In this document: in pieces, positions 11,149-24,807 of the stretch
Position numbering within the stretch: position 1 is the stretch's first letter
Layout: every line of letters starts with the position of its first letter
Assembly: GCA_021029095.1 (NCBI GenBank)
Contig: JAJOHG010000036.1
Location: 248,001 to 312,000, forward strand
Direction of reading: 5' to 3'
DNA: 64,000 nt
From: Phellopilus nigrolimitatus
Lineage: Eukaryota; Basidiomycota; Agaricomycetes; Hymenochaetales; Hymenochaetaceae
Notes under the pieces: model-generated
Database searches by the model: none
The model's input: only the letters and a program-made list of their open reading frames with translations
What the model was told of the DNA's origin: nothing
Translations under genes and position numbers: made by a program

Positions 11149-14100
11149 TTAAAGCGCCTCGATCCTCATGCGTACCTCGGCCGCCATTGTTTTAAAGGCC
11201 TCAATGCGGCGCTCGCCATCAACACGCAATTGCTCGTATTGCCTCTCCATCTCGTGCCGGATCCATTGCTCGACAGTCAATGTTCGCTCGGCATCCGTTA
11301 ACCGTGCCGTATGCTCAAGAGGCGTGGACGCAAGCGGCGGTAGGAATAGCGAAAGAGCAGACGCATCATGCGCAGGCGAGGCAGCGAGCAGGTCCGCTTG
11401 GAAGGTGGCCGTATCGGCGTCGGCGGTAGCAGAGGGAGAGGCGGGACGCGCAGCGGACTTCCAGTGCGCATGCGCTTCGGGCGTGGCGGGCTGCTGCGGC
11501 GAGGGCTGAGGAGATTTCGAAGGCGTCCTGAATCTGATCTCAGCGGCAGGTTGAAGCGCCGACGCAGCAGGTTGAGCTGACGCAATTTCAGTCTTGGTAA
11601 ACCCAGTAGTAGCATTTATATCCACGTCCATAAACTGCTGTACACTTTCCTCACGACCGCCGCTTTCTTCATACTCTGGGATGCTCGCGATAGGCTTTGT
11701 CTTTGGCTTTTGCGATTTCGCGGTTGGGATAAATGCCTTGCTCTTTGTATTCATGCTCGAGTCCGGGTGCGAAGATGGCGAAGCCAGCGCTTGCGAGCGG
11801 GAGCGTAAATGCGCGAGCGAGTTGTCGGTACCGATCTCAATGTCCTCCGATCTAATCGCAGGCTTCGGCTTCGATTTCGGCTTCGACTTCAAAGCTTTCA
11901 CGTTCTTCGCGGGTGCAGCGGCCTTGAAATCCGAGGGAGATTTGGGAGCTGGAAACTTCGAAACTTCAGCCTCAACTTCAGCAGCCATGTCGACATCTGC
12001 TGGGACCGAAGCTTGTTCTTTCATATCGACAGGTTCGACTTGTGTCTCTGGAGATACAGCATTATCAATGTCCATTTGCTCCCCTTTAGACGCGTCGTTA
12101 TCTGCATCTTGATCCTCGACAGGTGCTGGAGCATCATGAAGAACGTCTGCAACGTCCCTCTCATCCTGCTCAACATGCTGGGATGACTCGGGCGATTGAG
12201 ATGATTCCTTTCCCTTTCCCTTTCCCTTTCGTCTTGGAGGTTTTTTGGTGGCGGTCTTCTTTAGCAGTGCCTCCTCTCGTCCATTGGTAGCCTTGCTCGA
12301 TGTGGACTTGTCGGAGATGACACTCGGGGGTTTAGAAGTGGGGGCAGGAACAGCTACTCGAATGGCTGTCTTCCCTGCAGCTACTGGCGGTTCGTCCGCG
12401 TCCGACTCGGTGACGGTCTTCATTGTACGCGTCTGACGGCGAGGCTTGTCAGTCGGCTGTTCCTCCAGCTCTATTTCTGGTTGTTCCTTGTCACCGACTT
12501 CGACGATCTCGGAGGCCCTTGCCCGCGAGGCGGCTCGCAGAAGTGGTTTTGACTGCGACAGCGATTTAGACAATGGCGGCTTTGCCGGCATGTCAGCATC
12601 CGCGTTCGTCGACCGCGGCTTGGACTTTGATCGCAACCGACCTTTAGTAGAAGATTCTTTTCCTTTGCTTCGTCCAATGCGTTTCTCCTCTGTCTCATTG
12701 ACGTCGACCGAAAAGTCTTCGAACCGTTTTGCTACCTTGCCATCAACATTCGACGGCGGTTTGTCCACGTCCTTGTCCATGCCCTTGTCGTTCTCCTTGT
12801 CGTTCTCCTTCTCCTTGCCTTTTTCCTTGCCGGCTCTACTCTGCGGATGTGCTGGTCTCGTGGCGGCTTCTTTGATTCTGTTATCGCCACCTTCGTCCTC
12901 CTCGGAGAGCGCTGCCATAGGTTGTTTCCCCTTCCCTGCTGGCACAGACCTCATCTTCCCTGGCGCAGGCTTTTTAGTCGATTTACGCGGCGCCGGTTTA
13001 ACCTTGAGCTCAGGTATGTCCTCTTCTTCTAGATCCTCGCTCTCTTCCACTTCGACCTCGACGAATGGGGGCTTTGTAGACTTTTTACGGCTAGAAGTCG
13101 TCGCCGAAGATGCAGCTGACATAAAATTATGAATTTATTTGTCACTATGACAGATGATATACGGGAAGGACTCACGAGCCGCCGAGGCTTTCTGCTTGGA
13201 CTTCTTTGCCATCGTGTCCGAGACGCCATCAGGTACATGTTCAGCTTCGGACTCGTCAGTGGGAGGCGCTGGCTGCTTTGTCGCGCGCTGTTTTTTCGAT
13301 GCTTGCTTGGTTTTCTGCTTTTTCTGGGACGTTGATTGCACCTCAGCTTGGAAGAAATGGCATGCCATGCCCGAGCGTGCTTCACGCTTGTGGTGCTCTT
13401 CACTAAATCCAGCATGAGCTCAAAGGAAAAAAGAATACTTGAGTGTAATTAGACGCACACCGGATCGTCTTCTACATCCCAACCTGACAGTGAGAGATCG
13501 CAATAGAAACACGTCGCGGTGTCATCGCCTGGAGCTTGTGGTGTATAAACAAAGCCTGCCTTCGCCATCTGTCAGGAGATGATCAGAACTAAGACCGTAT
13601 TGAATGATGAGATAGCAGTACCTTCTTCGACGTCGCCCCATGATTCTTTACCGAGTCGTGCGGCCACCATTTCTGTTTCCCGCCGAATGTGTCCAGCCTG
13701 GCCTTTTCCAACACCTTATTTGATGGCAGACGAGCTGAGTCCTTCAATGAGAAGCTTATGCACAGCTATGAGCAACATAAGAGACCTAAATAGATAACTT
13801 CGAGCATACTTTCCATCCGAGTCGACATCAAACTCGAGTGAACATCGTGCAACCGCCCATGGACATTTGGGACACTTGCGAACATGTATTTCAAACGGAT
13901 TGTCTTCCTCATCCCATCCACCTAGTTCTTTTTTGCATATGAAGCATTGCACGTTGTCTGCATCGTCTTTGGCGGGCTTGTGGAAGAAGCCGGCCTCCGC
14001 GAGCGACTTGGGGTTTGGGACGAATGACTCCGGGTGCGGCCAGGCGCGGGTTGCTGACTTCGATGATGACTTGGACTTGGGCTTGTCGAAAGAATGAAGC

Positions 14101-14240
14101 CGGCCATCGAATGTCTCCATTTTTGTGCTTGATGACAGAGATGGGCTATCGTTGTCGCTACCGCTGTCGATGTCGATGTCGAAAGATGGATGAGGACGCA
14201 TCGGAAGTGCCTTACAGACGCGAAACGTCACACATGTCAC
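11149..14240 (-). CDS. BIR1: BIR-domain protein, Bir1/survivin-type chromosomal passenger subunit
   Basis: Two BIR zinc domains lie at the N-terminus. BIR1 (about 14040-13850) has WPHPESFVPNPKSLAEAGFF, CFICKKELGGWDEEDNP and the HVRKCPKC end. BIR2 (about 13680-13370) has FVYTPQAPGDDTATCFYC, GWDVEDDP and, across an intron, EEHHKREARSGMAC, so the zinc Cys and His ligands are present in both. A long low-complexity Lys/Ser/Glu/Pro-rich tail of about 650 residues follows, rich in SP/TP sites, ending in a helical Glu/Arg-rich segment (LTVEQWIRHEMERQYEQL). This layout fits fungal Bir1, the survivin counterpart that brings Aurora kinase and INCENP to centromeres; the tail resembles its kinase-regulated region. 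In-frame starts exist at 14240, 14201 and 14120; the last (METFDGRLHSF) lies closest to the usual survivin start. Divergent from WAPL. Confidence 0.85.
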
Positions 14241-14303
14241 ATATATTCAACACAAACTGTGAGTTTCGGCATTTGTGCTTCCACTTTGTCTCTTGTTCTC
14301 GCG
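14241..14303. promoter_or_regulatory. Shared divergent promoter of BIR1 and WAPL
   Basis: Only 63 bp separate the outermost BIR1 start (14240) from the WAPL ATG (14304), or 183 bp if BIR1 starts at the Met at 14120. Both genes must therefore be driven from this segment, or from within each other's 5' region. No TATA box is evident. Confidence 0.6.
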
Positions 14304-17300
14304 ATGGCTTCGGCAACGCGACCAGTACGAACATATAGCAGGCGGCACTCCATGAAAGCCTCTCCTATCGGAGCGTCATCGTCACTCGGCGGTGGCGAGA
14401 ACGGCCATAATAGCAACCTTTTTTTCGACGACGACGACGACGACGAGCGTCCAAAGAAGAGGAGGGCCATAACGAAACCTTATGCCAGAGGAGACACTGA
14501 GGAAAATCCCTCTGTGATGCCGAAACAACACTCGCCACGCCTGAAGAGTGCTGGACGAACTTCGAACGGTACGATAATTCAGTGTGGCGGGGTCGCAAAC
14601 TCGCCGACTAGACTCCTAATTGAAATGCCTACAGTTTCATCGTCACCGGTTCGAGAGGCCGAGGAAAGGACTGTGAGATTTAATCGTCATTGAAGGATCC
14701 ATATACTTACTGTCACTTTCATTCTAGAGCACTATTTCCAACAACAAAGGGAAGAATAGAGCAGGCAATCCAGCGGAGCGCAATTATCTGTGTCGTACAC
14801 CTACAATCGTCAATGAAACTCGAGAATCTACACCCAGTCAGTAACTATACTCTCACTTAAAGCCACTAGCCTTACATCACCAGCTCCGAGCGATGTCTTA
14901 CCGTCACTTCTCACAACGCCGACGAAGAAACCACGAGATCTTTCAGACATATTCGAGGCAGTCTCGCCACAAAGAAAGGCGCGTGGTCAGCAACAACGTG
15001 ATATTGGCTCCCCAAGAAGCACCGGAGTAGCAAAGAGGATGCTTTCCCGCTCGCGGACCGAAAGCTCAATAGAGTCTTCTCCTTCAAGATCGTTACACCA
15101 GCTTACACCAAAATCACAGTCTTTTGCAGATGTGCCCCGAGCTGGTCCATCCTCTCGTCGTGATAATCCCTTCACGGATGTGATTGACCAGCAACATATC
15201 AGCGCTCGCGACGTATCTGGCAGTCCTAGCGCGTCGGGTTCTCAGCAGCTGCGAGAGCAAACGAGCACAGGTCGTACTTACGCCGGGAAATCTCGTTCGT
15301 TCCTTGTTGCTTTACCAATGGCATCTCTGGCCTCTCGCCTTAGCGAACCCGGGATGAAACAGAATCCTCTTGACGAAGGTGATGAGGAATACTTGCGGGA
15401 CAGCTATGCCGAACTCAGAAGTCGGTGGGGAGTGGATAACTCTGAGGTGCACGGTCATCCTACCTTTTTTACAGTTCAAAAAAATGCTTATCTGTGTCGT
15501 AGAATGATGCAGAAGCTGTCAATAATAATAGTATCCATTCCTCTGGCGAGGGCCTGGCTCTCTACAACCCACTGTCCTCGATAACGGACCTCCGATCGAA
15601 AGGCGAGTCACGGCGCTTCCTCGACGAGGTGGGCTATCTGTTTGAAGGTCTCGAGCCTGCAGGTGCCCTGAGCGTACGGAGAAGCTCCGCGCTCGATATT
15701 GTCTCGAAACTGTGCGACCAGGAGTTTTGGAAAAAGGCGAAGGCCGCTGGCCTGCTCCCGGAGATCTGGGATCAGTTGCGAAATGCCGAGGCGGGAAACG
15801 GCGATAAAGTATGTGCACGGCTGTGATGACGTGCCTGTATGTACGTTTGACATTCTGTTTGTTTAAAGGTCCTCGATCCGATACTGTGCTCTTTTGCTTC
15901 ACTGGTGTCAGAGGATCCAAGAGACGTATCATTGCTGGCTAGCAAAGATGACTTCATTGAAACAATCGTCCGACTTATGGTTATGCACGCCATGAATGAC
16001 CCTCTCATGGCAGGAGTGTCCGGGGATAGGTTGCAGTTAACTAAAGCAGAGAAGATGACGGTATGTTGCGCGTTGTATCGTCTTATCTTTCTGTCGAAAT
16101 ATAAACTGGACATGATTGCAGCTGGGTCGTATACGCGGTATGATGTCTGCCAGCACAAGTGCTGGGCAAAAAGTCTGTCAAGTGAATAGTGAAGCTTATT
16201 TTTTCGAATAGTATCTAACGTGCATTACTTCAGGTATCTATTCGGCTTCTTCTGTCGAACGTCCTCTCTGCCGTTCCTTCATTGGCGCTCTCACATATGG
16301 CAGTTATCATAGATAGTGTCGTAGGGGACCTCGCCGAAGTCTCCGGCCGCCTCTTCGCATTTAAATCCGGTTTGCCTCTTTTTCCTGACGCAACTAGCAA
16401 TTCTGCTTTCCACGAAAAGCTTTGCTTCAAACACGTCCACAACTGCTTGGTCATTCTGGATTTGTACCTTATAGAAACGGGAGACGCCGAAAATGCGCCG
16501 AGCCTATCGAAGGCCGATTTGCAGCGTGTGTACGATGTGCTACCCGGAGGACTGGTCGCTTTGACGGCTGTCACGGACATTATCGACCGGACCTCCGAGT
16601 TTGACACTCTTCGCTCTCAAGGTGACTCCTTCCGTTTGTTATTTTCAACCTTTATTTTGACTGTCTTACAGCCAAACGTTGCTCGGAACTCGCCTTCCGT
16701 GTGCTCATCAACCTGACAAACGGTAGTCCGTCTTGGAGCGAGGCTATCTCGTTAAACCCATATACTCTTCCAACCATAGTCCGCCGTATTATGATCTCCC
16801 ACCGCAAGATCCTGCGCCTAAACTCAAAGAAGATCGCTTCTGACAGTAACGAGGAAGACGGTTTCGTCCGGTCGATGGATTGTCTGTGTTTGGCTCTCGC
16901 TCTTCTGACCAACTTGGTGCAAGCGAGGCGTGACATGGCGTCGCGTTTGCAGATTCTGAGTGCGTTTTCCAAATAAGCCTGCTTTTACCTATCAATAATT
17001 TCCTTCGCCCGTCCAAATATTCTGGTGTCGACATCAGTGTTCGATACATCCTGCGAAGGGCAAAAAGGCTGTCTTCTTGGATGCCAGTGTACAAATGGAA
17101 TAAATACTATTTCCGGAATAGTTAACGTTTACATATCTCTGCTAAAGAACGAAGATGACGATATGGTGCGTTTGCAACTCTTAGAACTTTGTCTCCGCGA
17201 AGCTATGGCTTACAGTAATCATCAAGAACCCAGACCTCCACTTCTTACGTGGGCACCTTGCTGTGCTCATCGGTCTCCTGTTACTCCAACACCAAGGCTT

Positions 17301-17574
17301 CGATGACTATAGCATGCCTCGACAAATGCGCTCCATCATTGACGACCTCCCCGGGCCGCCTGATTCTGTGCCCAGAAAACTAGACGCTTTAATTACCAAC
17401 ATCGATGAGTTTTCTGGTCTGTATGCTACACTAACTAGCCGAGTCAGTAAGGCTGTCTCGAGGGGCGAAGCTGAGGGAGGATTGGCACCGTCTCATGTTA
17501 CTAGTGATAGAATTGGTACCAATGTGGTGACGGAGGTCGTCACGTCACTAAGAGCTCTGCGTAGCGAATTGTGA
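14304..17574 (+). CDS. WAPL: Wings-apart-like protein (WAPL), cohesin release factor
   Basis: The N-terminus MASATRPVRTYSRRHS is followed by an Asp run (FFDDDDDDERPKKRR, nuclear-signal-like) and a long Ser/Pro-rich region. Exons join cleanly at 14671, 14838 and 15446. The conserved WAPL domain begins near 15570: LSSITDLRSKGESRRFLDEV, YLFEGLEPAGALSVRRSSAL, IVSKLCDQEFWKKAKA, then alpha-helical repeats through VLDPILCSFASLVSEDP and CLCLALALLTNLVQ to the stop at 17574. Family role: WAPL with Pds5 opens cohesin rings and removes cohesin from chromosome arms. The start is the first ATG giving the basic RTYSRR-type N-terminus; 38 in-frame codons upstream overlap the BIR1 promoter and look non-coding. 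No frame break seen. Confidence 0.88.
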
Positions 17575-18514
17575 ATGTGAATACGATCGCAGACCTACAT
17601 AAACTGCAGACCCAGATTTTCCTACTGTTGAGCGCGTCAGCTTACTAATAGGTTGAGATCTAGATTTACATGCAACACAAACTTCCATCCATCTCCAACG
17701 GGCCTACCAGAGGAAATTCTTTATGATTCGGGCCGCCTCTTTGGATTTCTCCGAATAGCTCTACTCCAGACTCTGTGCTTTTTTCAGCTCACATGAGATA
17801 TGCTCGTAGTAAAGGCCACGAATCGCGGGCCAGCTATTTGATGCCTGTCGTGCTCATCTAGCTTCACATGGCTTCCGTGCCTTGCATTTTCGACAATTAT
17901 AGATCTTCGAAAACAATTCGGCCTCATGATCCTGATACTCAGAGACCCAGCCAAAGACACATTTTCCTTTGCGCGGTGAGTTTGGACCAGCCTGCAGTGG
18001 CTCCAATCCCCCACGCGCCGTCCAAATCCTCATCTCTGGGTCGGTATTTGCACCTCTCCTCGTGCAATTCGGCTTCTGACCTCTCGCGCCACTACGAGAC
18101 CGCTGGCACTCGATTGGCTGACACTCAGCATGCAGTAGCGCCTACGTCGCTGTCTGCGATTAGACGCAGTAATTTGAACCCACGGTGATGCGTGCATCCT
18201 AATATTTTCTTGATCTGCGCTCGCTCCCGCATTCTCAGAGGCTCCCTCGCGCTTGAGACACGATGTTCCTCGATTTGTATGAGCTGGAATCTGAATGGCT
18301 GAATAGTTACGGCGGGCAATCACATCGATGGGAAACAGCGCGTCCATAACATAGTTTCTCAGCTATACTTGACATTTCCCGGCAATTTTCGCTGAGTGTT
18401 CTGGATACATGCAAGGCGAGCAAGAACACCTATAAAAGCGCTCGCGAGTTCTGTTGTGTTCGGCACTCAACTTCGAGTCTTTTGCTCTGTGCTCGCATCT
18501 GCCCGCCTCTAGCC
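17575..18514. other. Upstream region of the manganese peroxidase gene
   Basis: The 940 bp 5' region carries TATAAAAG at 18431-18438, 77 bp before the ATG, and an inverted CCAAT box (ATTGG) at 18113-18117, 398 bp before it. Blocks such as CTCTCGCGCCA (about 18081) and CGATTGGCT recur at similar distances upstream of the second peroxidase copy. No gene was found here. Confidence 0.6.
18431..18438 (+). promoter_or_regulatory. TATA box of manganese peroxidase gene
   Basis: TATAAAAG lies 77 bp upstream of the ATG. The sequence from here to the ATG is nearly matched upstream of the second peroxidase copy (ACTCAACT-CGAGTCTTTT and CATCTGCCCGCCTCTAG blocks). Confidence 0.65.
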
Positions 18515-19815
18515 ATGGTGTTCAAACTCGCTACCGCTGCTCTTGCTTTGGCCGTCTTCGCCAGCGCTGCCAACTACAAGCGCGTCACCTGCCCCGATGG
18601 TGTTAACACAGCAACCAATGCGGCGGTCCGTATTTTGTATCTGATATTTCCATTCTCATATATCTAATGTTCATGACGGCTCGTGTCCGACAGTGTTGCG
18701 CGTTCTTCGCTCTTCGCGATGATCTGCAGACCAATCTCTTTAACAACACTTGCGGTGAAGATGTGCACGAATCACTTCGGTTGACGTTCCACGACGCCAT
18801 CGGGTTCTCCGGGTCTGACCAATTCAACGGCACCGGGGCTGATGGCTCGATGATCATTTTCGCAGACATCGAAACCAATTTTGTAGCAAACGCGGGTATA
18901 GACGACTCCGTGGACGCGCTCGCACCATTCCTGACGCGTCACGATGTCACCGCGGGAGACCTCATCCAGTTCGCCGGCGCACTCGGCATCACGAACTGCC
19001 CGGGTGCGCCGCAGCTGCAGTTTCTTGCGGGCCGCCCGAACGCGACCTTCCCAGCTAGTGACGGCACCGTTCCCTTGCCTCAGAGCCCAGTGGATATGAT
19101 ATTCGAGCGCATGGAGGACGCCGGTTTCTCTGATGCGGAGACGGTCCACCTCCTCGCGAGCCACACTATCGCGCGTTCAGATACGCTAGTCCCCGGCCAC
19201 CAAGCGGTCCCATTCGACACCACGCCATTCACGTTCGACCCACAAATCTTCCTTGAAGTGTTACTCGCGGGCACCGGCGTCCCCTTCGGTGTCAATAATA
19301 GCGATGGTGCGGAAGTCGACTCGCCCCTTCCTGCTTCTGGTGAGATGCGACTCCAGTCGGACTTCGCAATCGCTCGCTCTACACGTACGGCCTGCGAATG
19401 GCAGTCCATGGTCGGTGCGTGTTTATCATAGTATTTTCCCTTTGAGAACCCGATTCTAATTTGCTTTTGTGGACAGCTGACCAACAGCTGATGATGAGCA
19501 ACTTCCAGGCGGTCATGGCAAGACTTGCAGTCGTCGGCCACAACACCAATATGCTCGTTGACTGCTCAGAGCTTATCCCCGAGCCTATTGCACCCGTCGG
19601 CACCGCTGCTGTGTACGTCTGTCTAAAAAAGGTGTTGAATTTTACATTAATGTGATTGCTTCCATCTTTGCAGCTTCCCCGCTGGCACAGGACCGGAGGA
19701 CCTCCAGCTGGTCTGCCAGGAGGCGTTCCCGACGCTGCAAGCTGCCACCGGTCAGGCGACGCAGATCCCAGAGTGCCCTGACGGTGATCTCAACCTTGCT
19801 GACTGCCCTTCTTAA
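18515..19815 (+). CDS. mnp: Manganese peroxidase (class II fungal heme peroxidase), intact
   Basis: Four exons (18515-18625, 18694-19414, 19477-19612, 19674-19815) encode 369 residues. A signal peptide ([18 protein letters not shown]) and a short propeptide ending in KR precede the mature VTCPDG. The distal heme helix is [18 protein letters not shown] (distal His, catalytic Arg). The three Mn(II) ligands of known MnPs are matched: both Glu in GEDVHE and the Asp in the proximal segment [11 protein letters not shown], which also holds the heme-ligand His. GTGADGSM and FDTTPFTFD carry calcium ligands. The position of the exposed catalytic Trp of versatile and lignin peroxidases is His here (VHLLASH), so a Mn-dependent enzyme is indicated. 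Ten Cys are present; the last two ([12 protein letters not shown]) match the extra C-terminal disulfide of MnPs, but the usual tail beyond it is only two residues. Secreted; oxidises Mn2+ to Mn3+ with H2O2. Confidence 0.93.
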
Positions 19816-20797
19816 TTGAAAAATTATATTGACCGCTTGTATTCAAATCCTTTTTTCAACCATTATTTGACCTCGTAACTTATGTATCGCTTCCAGTGTA
19901 TAGTGCCGATTGACCTCTATGTATTCGTTTGTTCAGATAAGTATCAGGACGTTGTTGTGATTCGGTTCCGGTTGAGAAGAATGCGGAGAAAAAGTTTTGT
20001 CATTACAGAAAATATTTTCCAGTACCATGCTCAATCTAAAGTGCTCGGGTCCAGTGGTTCAAGGAAAGACTATTTTAAAAAAAAATACGATGTGGAGGTA
20101 AGCAATTTCCCAGTATGTAGTCCTCGGACTCTACGTCTTTTCTGGAGAAATATATATATGACTAAGCTCATACGTTCAAGACGATCCATGCCAACTTGAA
20201 GCTGCCGCTCGAGCTAGCATCAGGGTATCCCAATCGATACTTATCTAGGTCAACAGAACCTGTAAATTGAACTAGGTACTGAGGGAGGGCTTTATTCTGA
20301 ACGGTGCAAAGTCTGGATGATATTTGAACAAGCATGATGGAAAAAAGGAATTACGAGTCGTTCACCGTCACGATGAGTTGAGTCTCTTTGCGTGTCTCCG
20401 CGCACTCGACGTGCACAGAGGGCACCCTTCCTTACGCCAGGTAAGTAGAAAGCGCCTGGCTGGCACACGCATTCGTGTATCTCACGGAAATCTTAGTCTA
20501 GTCTATGAAATAAGGTAAGCATGTTGTTAGGTAGTTCGGTCCCGCCAACTGTCTAATAACATAGGGGATAAAATACAGCATGTTACAAATGTCGTCTCTG
20601 TCATATGTTCGTCAAAATCGTGAATAAAAACAAAACAGAACAATAACAGCCAATGAGGGCACGAAGTACGCAACATGTGCTATGTGCAATATGTATGTCC
20701 TTCGCAAAGCATTACGACAAAAAGCAGGGACGGAGAGCGTGGGCCGACAGTGGAATAAAGCGAAACGAAAGAAAAAAGAAAAAAAACCCCCGAAAGA
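19816..20797. other. Intergenic region between peroxidase and GH16 genes (convergent)
   Basis: The 982 bp hold two 3' flanks, with A-rich tracts near 20075-20088 and 20760-20790. Short open frames show no recognisable protein. Nothing else seen. Confidence 0.5.
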
Positions 20798-22315
20798 CTA
20801 GAAAATAGCTAGCCCGCCCAACAGTACACCTAAGATAAGACTGATCCACGCATAGACAAACCACTCGATTCGCTGCGTACGGTTCTCTTTCGCGCCACTG
20901 CTTGAGTTCGTACTTGAGGCAGTGGGTGAGGAGTCAAGAGCTGCGCTCGGACCTGGTACGGGGGTGGTGTACGCGCGCAGATAGTTGATCTCGAAGTAGG
21001 CATTATCGTAATCAGAACCGTCGCCTACGACGTTATTCGTATACTGTTCATAGTGAGCTTAGGTCAGCCAAGCAAGGTTGGGAAGGGAAAGAAAGAGACT
21101 TACACATAAGCCTGTCGGACCAGAACTTGCGCACGAGGCATTGTATACGGCTCCAAGACCGGCCCTACAAAATTGACGCAGCACATCAACGAAGGTCGAC
21201 TATTGCAAACTAGATACGGTACTAACCAATTGCCACATAATGTGATATCAAGTACCAATTGTTGGGGTGTAAAGAAATTCTCCATCGTGCATGAAGTATT
21301 TGGATAACTCGCGCTAGGCGAACCCCAATCCGAAAGATCAACCGAAGACGCGGATGTCGCATCCGTGATCGAAACTGGGACTTGTGAACGAGGCCAGTAC
21401 CATATACTAGCCACAAAAGCTTCAGATCGGATCCCCAAAGAAGAAGAGAAAGAAGAGAAAGAAAAGAAAATGAAGAAGGCCTAACTTACTAGACACCAGC
21501 TACATCAAACTGGGTTGCCCACACACCGCCGCCTCCCGAGGCTAAAGCACTTCCAAAGCTCGCCGTTTTTGTCTCTGCAACCGCACAGCCCGCGCCCGTC
21601 GAGCAGTCGCTAGCGTTTTGACCATCTGAAGTGAGCCCTGTGCCACCGACATTGCCCGCGCCAAGGCCAGCAGACTGGCCAATCTGGTCAAGAGGCGTCG
21701 AATGGAAGCAACCTTCGGTCGTATGCAGTGCCATCTGGTTCGCACTCTGGAGATTAATACCTTCTATGATATCGATCTCGCCGCCAGCTGGCCATAACGC
21801 GCCCATACTCCAGAACGCAGGCCAGACCTATAGCGAGATAAGTCTATTTCAAAAAAAAGAAAAAAAGAAAAGAGAGAGAATAAGTAACACAACGACTCAC
21901 GGAGCACCCGAAAGGAATATGCAAGAGATCGATAATCCACAGGCTGCCATAATTGTAAAAGTCATGCGTTGTGATACGAACGGAGTTGCGCTTCTCATTG
22001 AACGGGACCGTGCTCGTGTTATCGACGCGAATAACAGCATTGCCTACACCGTTCACGTACACGAGACCCTGCTGGGTCGCGTTCTGCTCGTCAAGCCACC
22101 AGACGTCTCCTGCAAGCTCTATAAGCATATCATAGAAAGCAGAAAGACGGACAGCAGATACACGCACCAAGCGTCAGATTGTCCCAAGACCCGTAGAAGT
22201 CCCAACCGTCGAAAAATGTCGATCCTGCATATTCTCGCACAATCTCGTACGCACTGCAGATCTTTAACGCTGCGAGGATTGCAAGTAACATACAAGCCCA
22301 GTCTTTTCGCATCAT
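20798..22315 (-). CDS. Glycoside hydrolase family 16 (laminarinase-type), secreted, C-terminal membrane anchor
   Basis: The signal peptide is MMRKDWACMLLAILAALKIC, then the typical start of fungal GH16 proteins, YEIVREYAGSTFFDGWDFYG. Exons continue as LAGDVWWLDEQNATQQGLVY, RNSVRITTHDFYNYGSLWII and, after an intron, WPAGGEIDIIEGINL, which contains the catalytic ExDxxE motif. NQMALHTTEGCFH, GGGGVWATQFDVAGV and PQQLVLDITLCGNW follow, all characteristic of the family. The last exon (YTNNVVGDGSDYDNAYFEI) leads to a Ser/Thr-rich linker and a hydrophobic end, FVYAWISLILGVLLGGLAIF, likely a membrane or GPI anchor. Family role: endo-beta-1,3(4)-glucan hydrolysis or wall glucan remodelling. It lies between the two inverted peroxidase copies; frame and motifs are intact. 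Confidence 0.9.
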
Positions 22316-22980
22316 TATTCGTTTGTTCGCAGTCCGGTAGGTCAGAGCTGGTGTTGAAGTAAGAGCGCAACCAGGACGGGAACTTGTATAGCCGATAATA
22401 GGACTTTAGTATACAAATCAACGTGGAGAACTCTGGACCTTGGTCCTTATAGCTTTCGGCGCGTCAAGATGCTCGTGGCCCCAGTACGAAAAGGCACGCC
22501 CTCCCAGCAAGCAAGCCAGGCGCGCGGCTACCTCTGAAAGAGAAAAACGAGCCATCTATGTTTTTTTTGAGTAACTTTCGGGGTGTGTGTCATCGTTGTT
22601 CGCGATGGAAGGCGCCTCGTGTTGATTGAGTGGCGTCTTTTCTAAGTATAGGTGATGATCACCCGAAAGTAGGCAAACTCATGGCCTCTGCATGGCGTCG
22701 AGTATTTGAATCCCTAGAGTTCATGATTCACAACGCGAAAACATTGCAGAAAAATGGGGCATAGACAAGGCTTATGTGTGCCATTCCGACTGATGAAAAA
22801 CAGCGTGCTTACATGGGCTTACATAAGCGACGTGCTCACTAGCGTTGATGAAAACATTAACCTCCCAAACTTCGTTTGAGCAAATGACCATAGGATTACA
22901 GTAAATAGCGCCCCATGTTACAACAACTACATACAATGACACTTCAGAAAATCCCAAAAGAATCTATCCTTTTCACTCAA
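22316..22980. other. 5' region of the GH16 gene and 3' flank of the peroxidase pseudogene
   Basis: 665 bp between two minus-strand genes. A run of eight T lies at 22561-22568. No coding or RNA signal was found. Confidence 0.45.
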
Positions 22981-24277
<1,297 letters not shown>

Positions 24278-24353
24278 GACTAGAGGCGGGCAGATGTGGA
24301 CACAGACCAAAAGACTCGGAGTTGAGTGCAGAACACCGCAGCGCTAGCCAGCG

Positions 24354-24361
24354 CTTTTATA
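24354..24361 (-). promoter_or_regulatory. TATA box of the peroxidase pseudogene
   Basis: TATAAAAG on the minus strand, 77 bp upstream of the former ATG, inside a block closely matching the promoter of the intact copy. CCAAT boxes (24667-24671, 24681-24685; ATTGG in the gene's orientation) lie about 390-410 bp upstream, as in the intact gene. Confidence 0.6.
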
Positions 24362-24807
24362 GGCGTCTTGCTCACCTTGCGTATTTCATTCCAGATCGAG
24401 AAACGTTTGCAACAGAGAGAATAATGTTGAGGACGCATCGTTCCCATCGATGAGACCAGCATTTCCTCAGCCAGTTGCAAGTCGGATAAACAGTAAGACA
24501 TCGCCGTCCGGACGAGTGAAAAATTGTCAGCAGGCCCTCTGGGAATGCGAAAAAAAAAACGTGAAGATGAATCGCTGCTTTGCATACGTCGTCGTGTGTG
24601 CGCTTCACCTCCCTGAGTAGCTAGGAAAGATGCAAATGGCTCTGATTGTTCCCTGCCGAGTGATAGCCAATCGTTTACGACCAATCTGCAATGGCGCGAG
24701 AGGCAGGAGACGGACTTGCGAGAGGAAGGAAGAGAAGTGCCGACCCGACAGAAAGGTTTTGGACGGCGCGTGAGTCGGGCAGAGGCGCCTCAGCCCGCAT
24801 AGTCACT

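Noticed and set aside
12446..13132. 228-codon open frame on the plus strand, Ser/Leu-rich
   Set aside because: It is the antisense shadow of the BIR1 low-complexity tail; composition is explained by Lys/Glu/Ser codons on the other strand.
18165..18190. B-box-like GGGTTCAAATT on the minus strand, possible tRNA
   Set aside because: Flanking bases do not form a T-stem and no A box or acceptor stem was found.
18515..19815. Assignment as versatile or lignin peroxidase
   Set aside because: The catalytic Trp position holds His, and all three Mn ligands are present, so MnP fits better.
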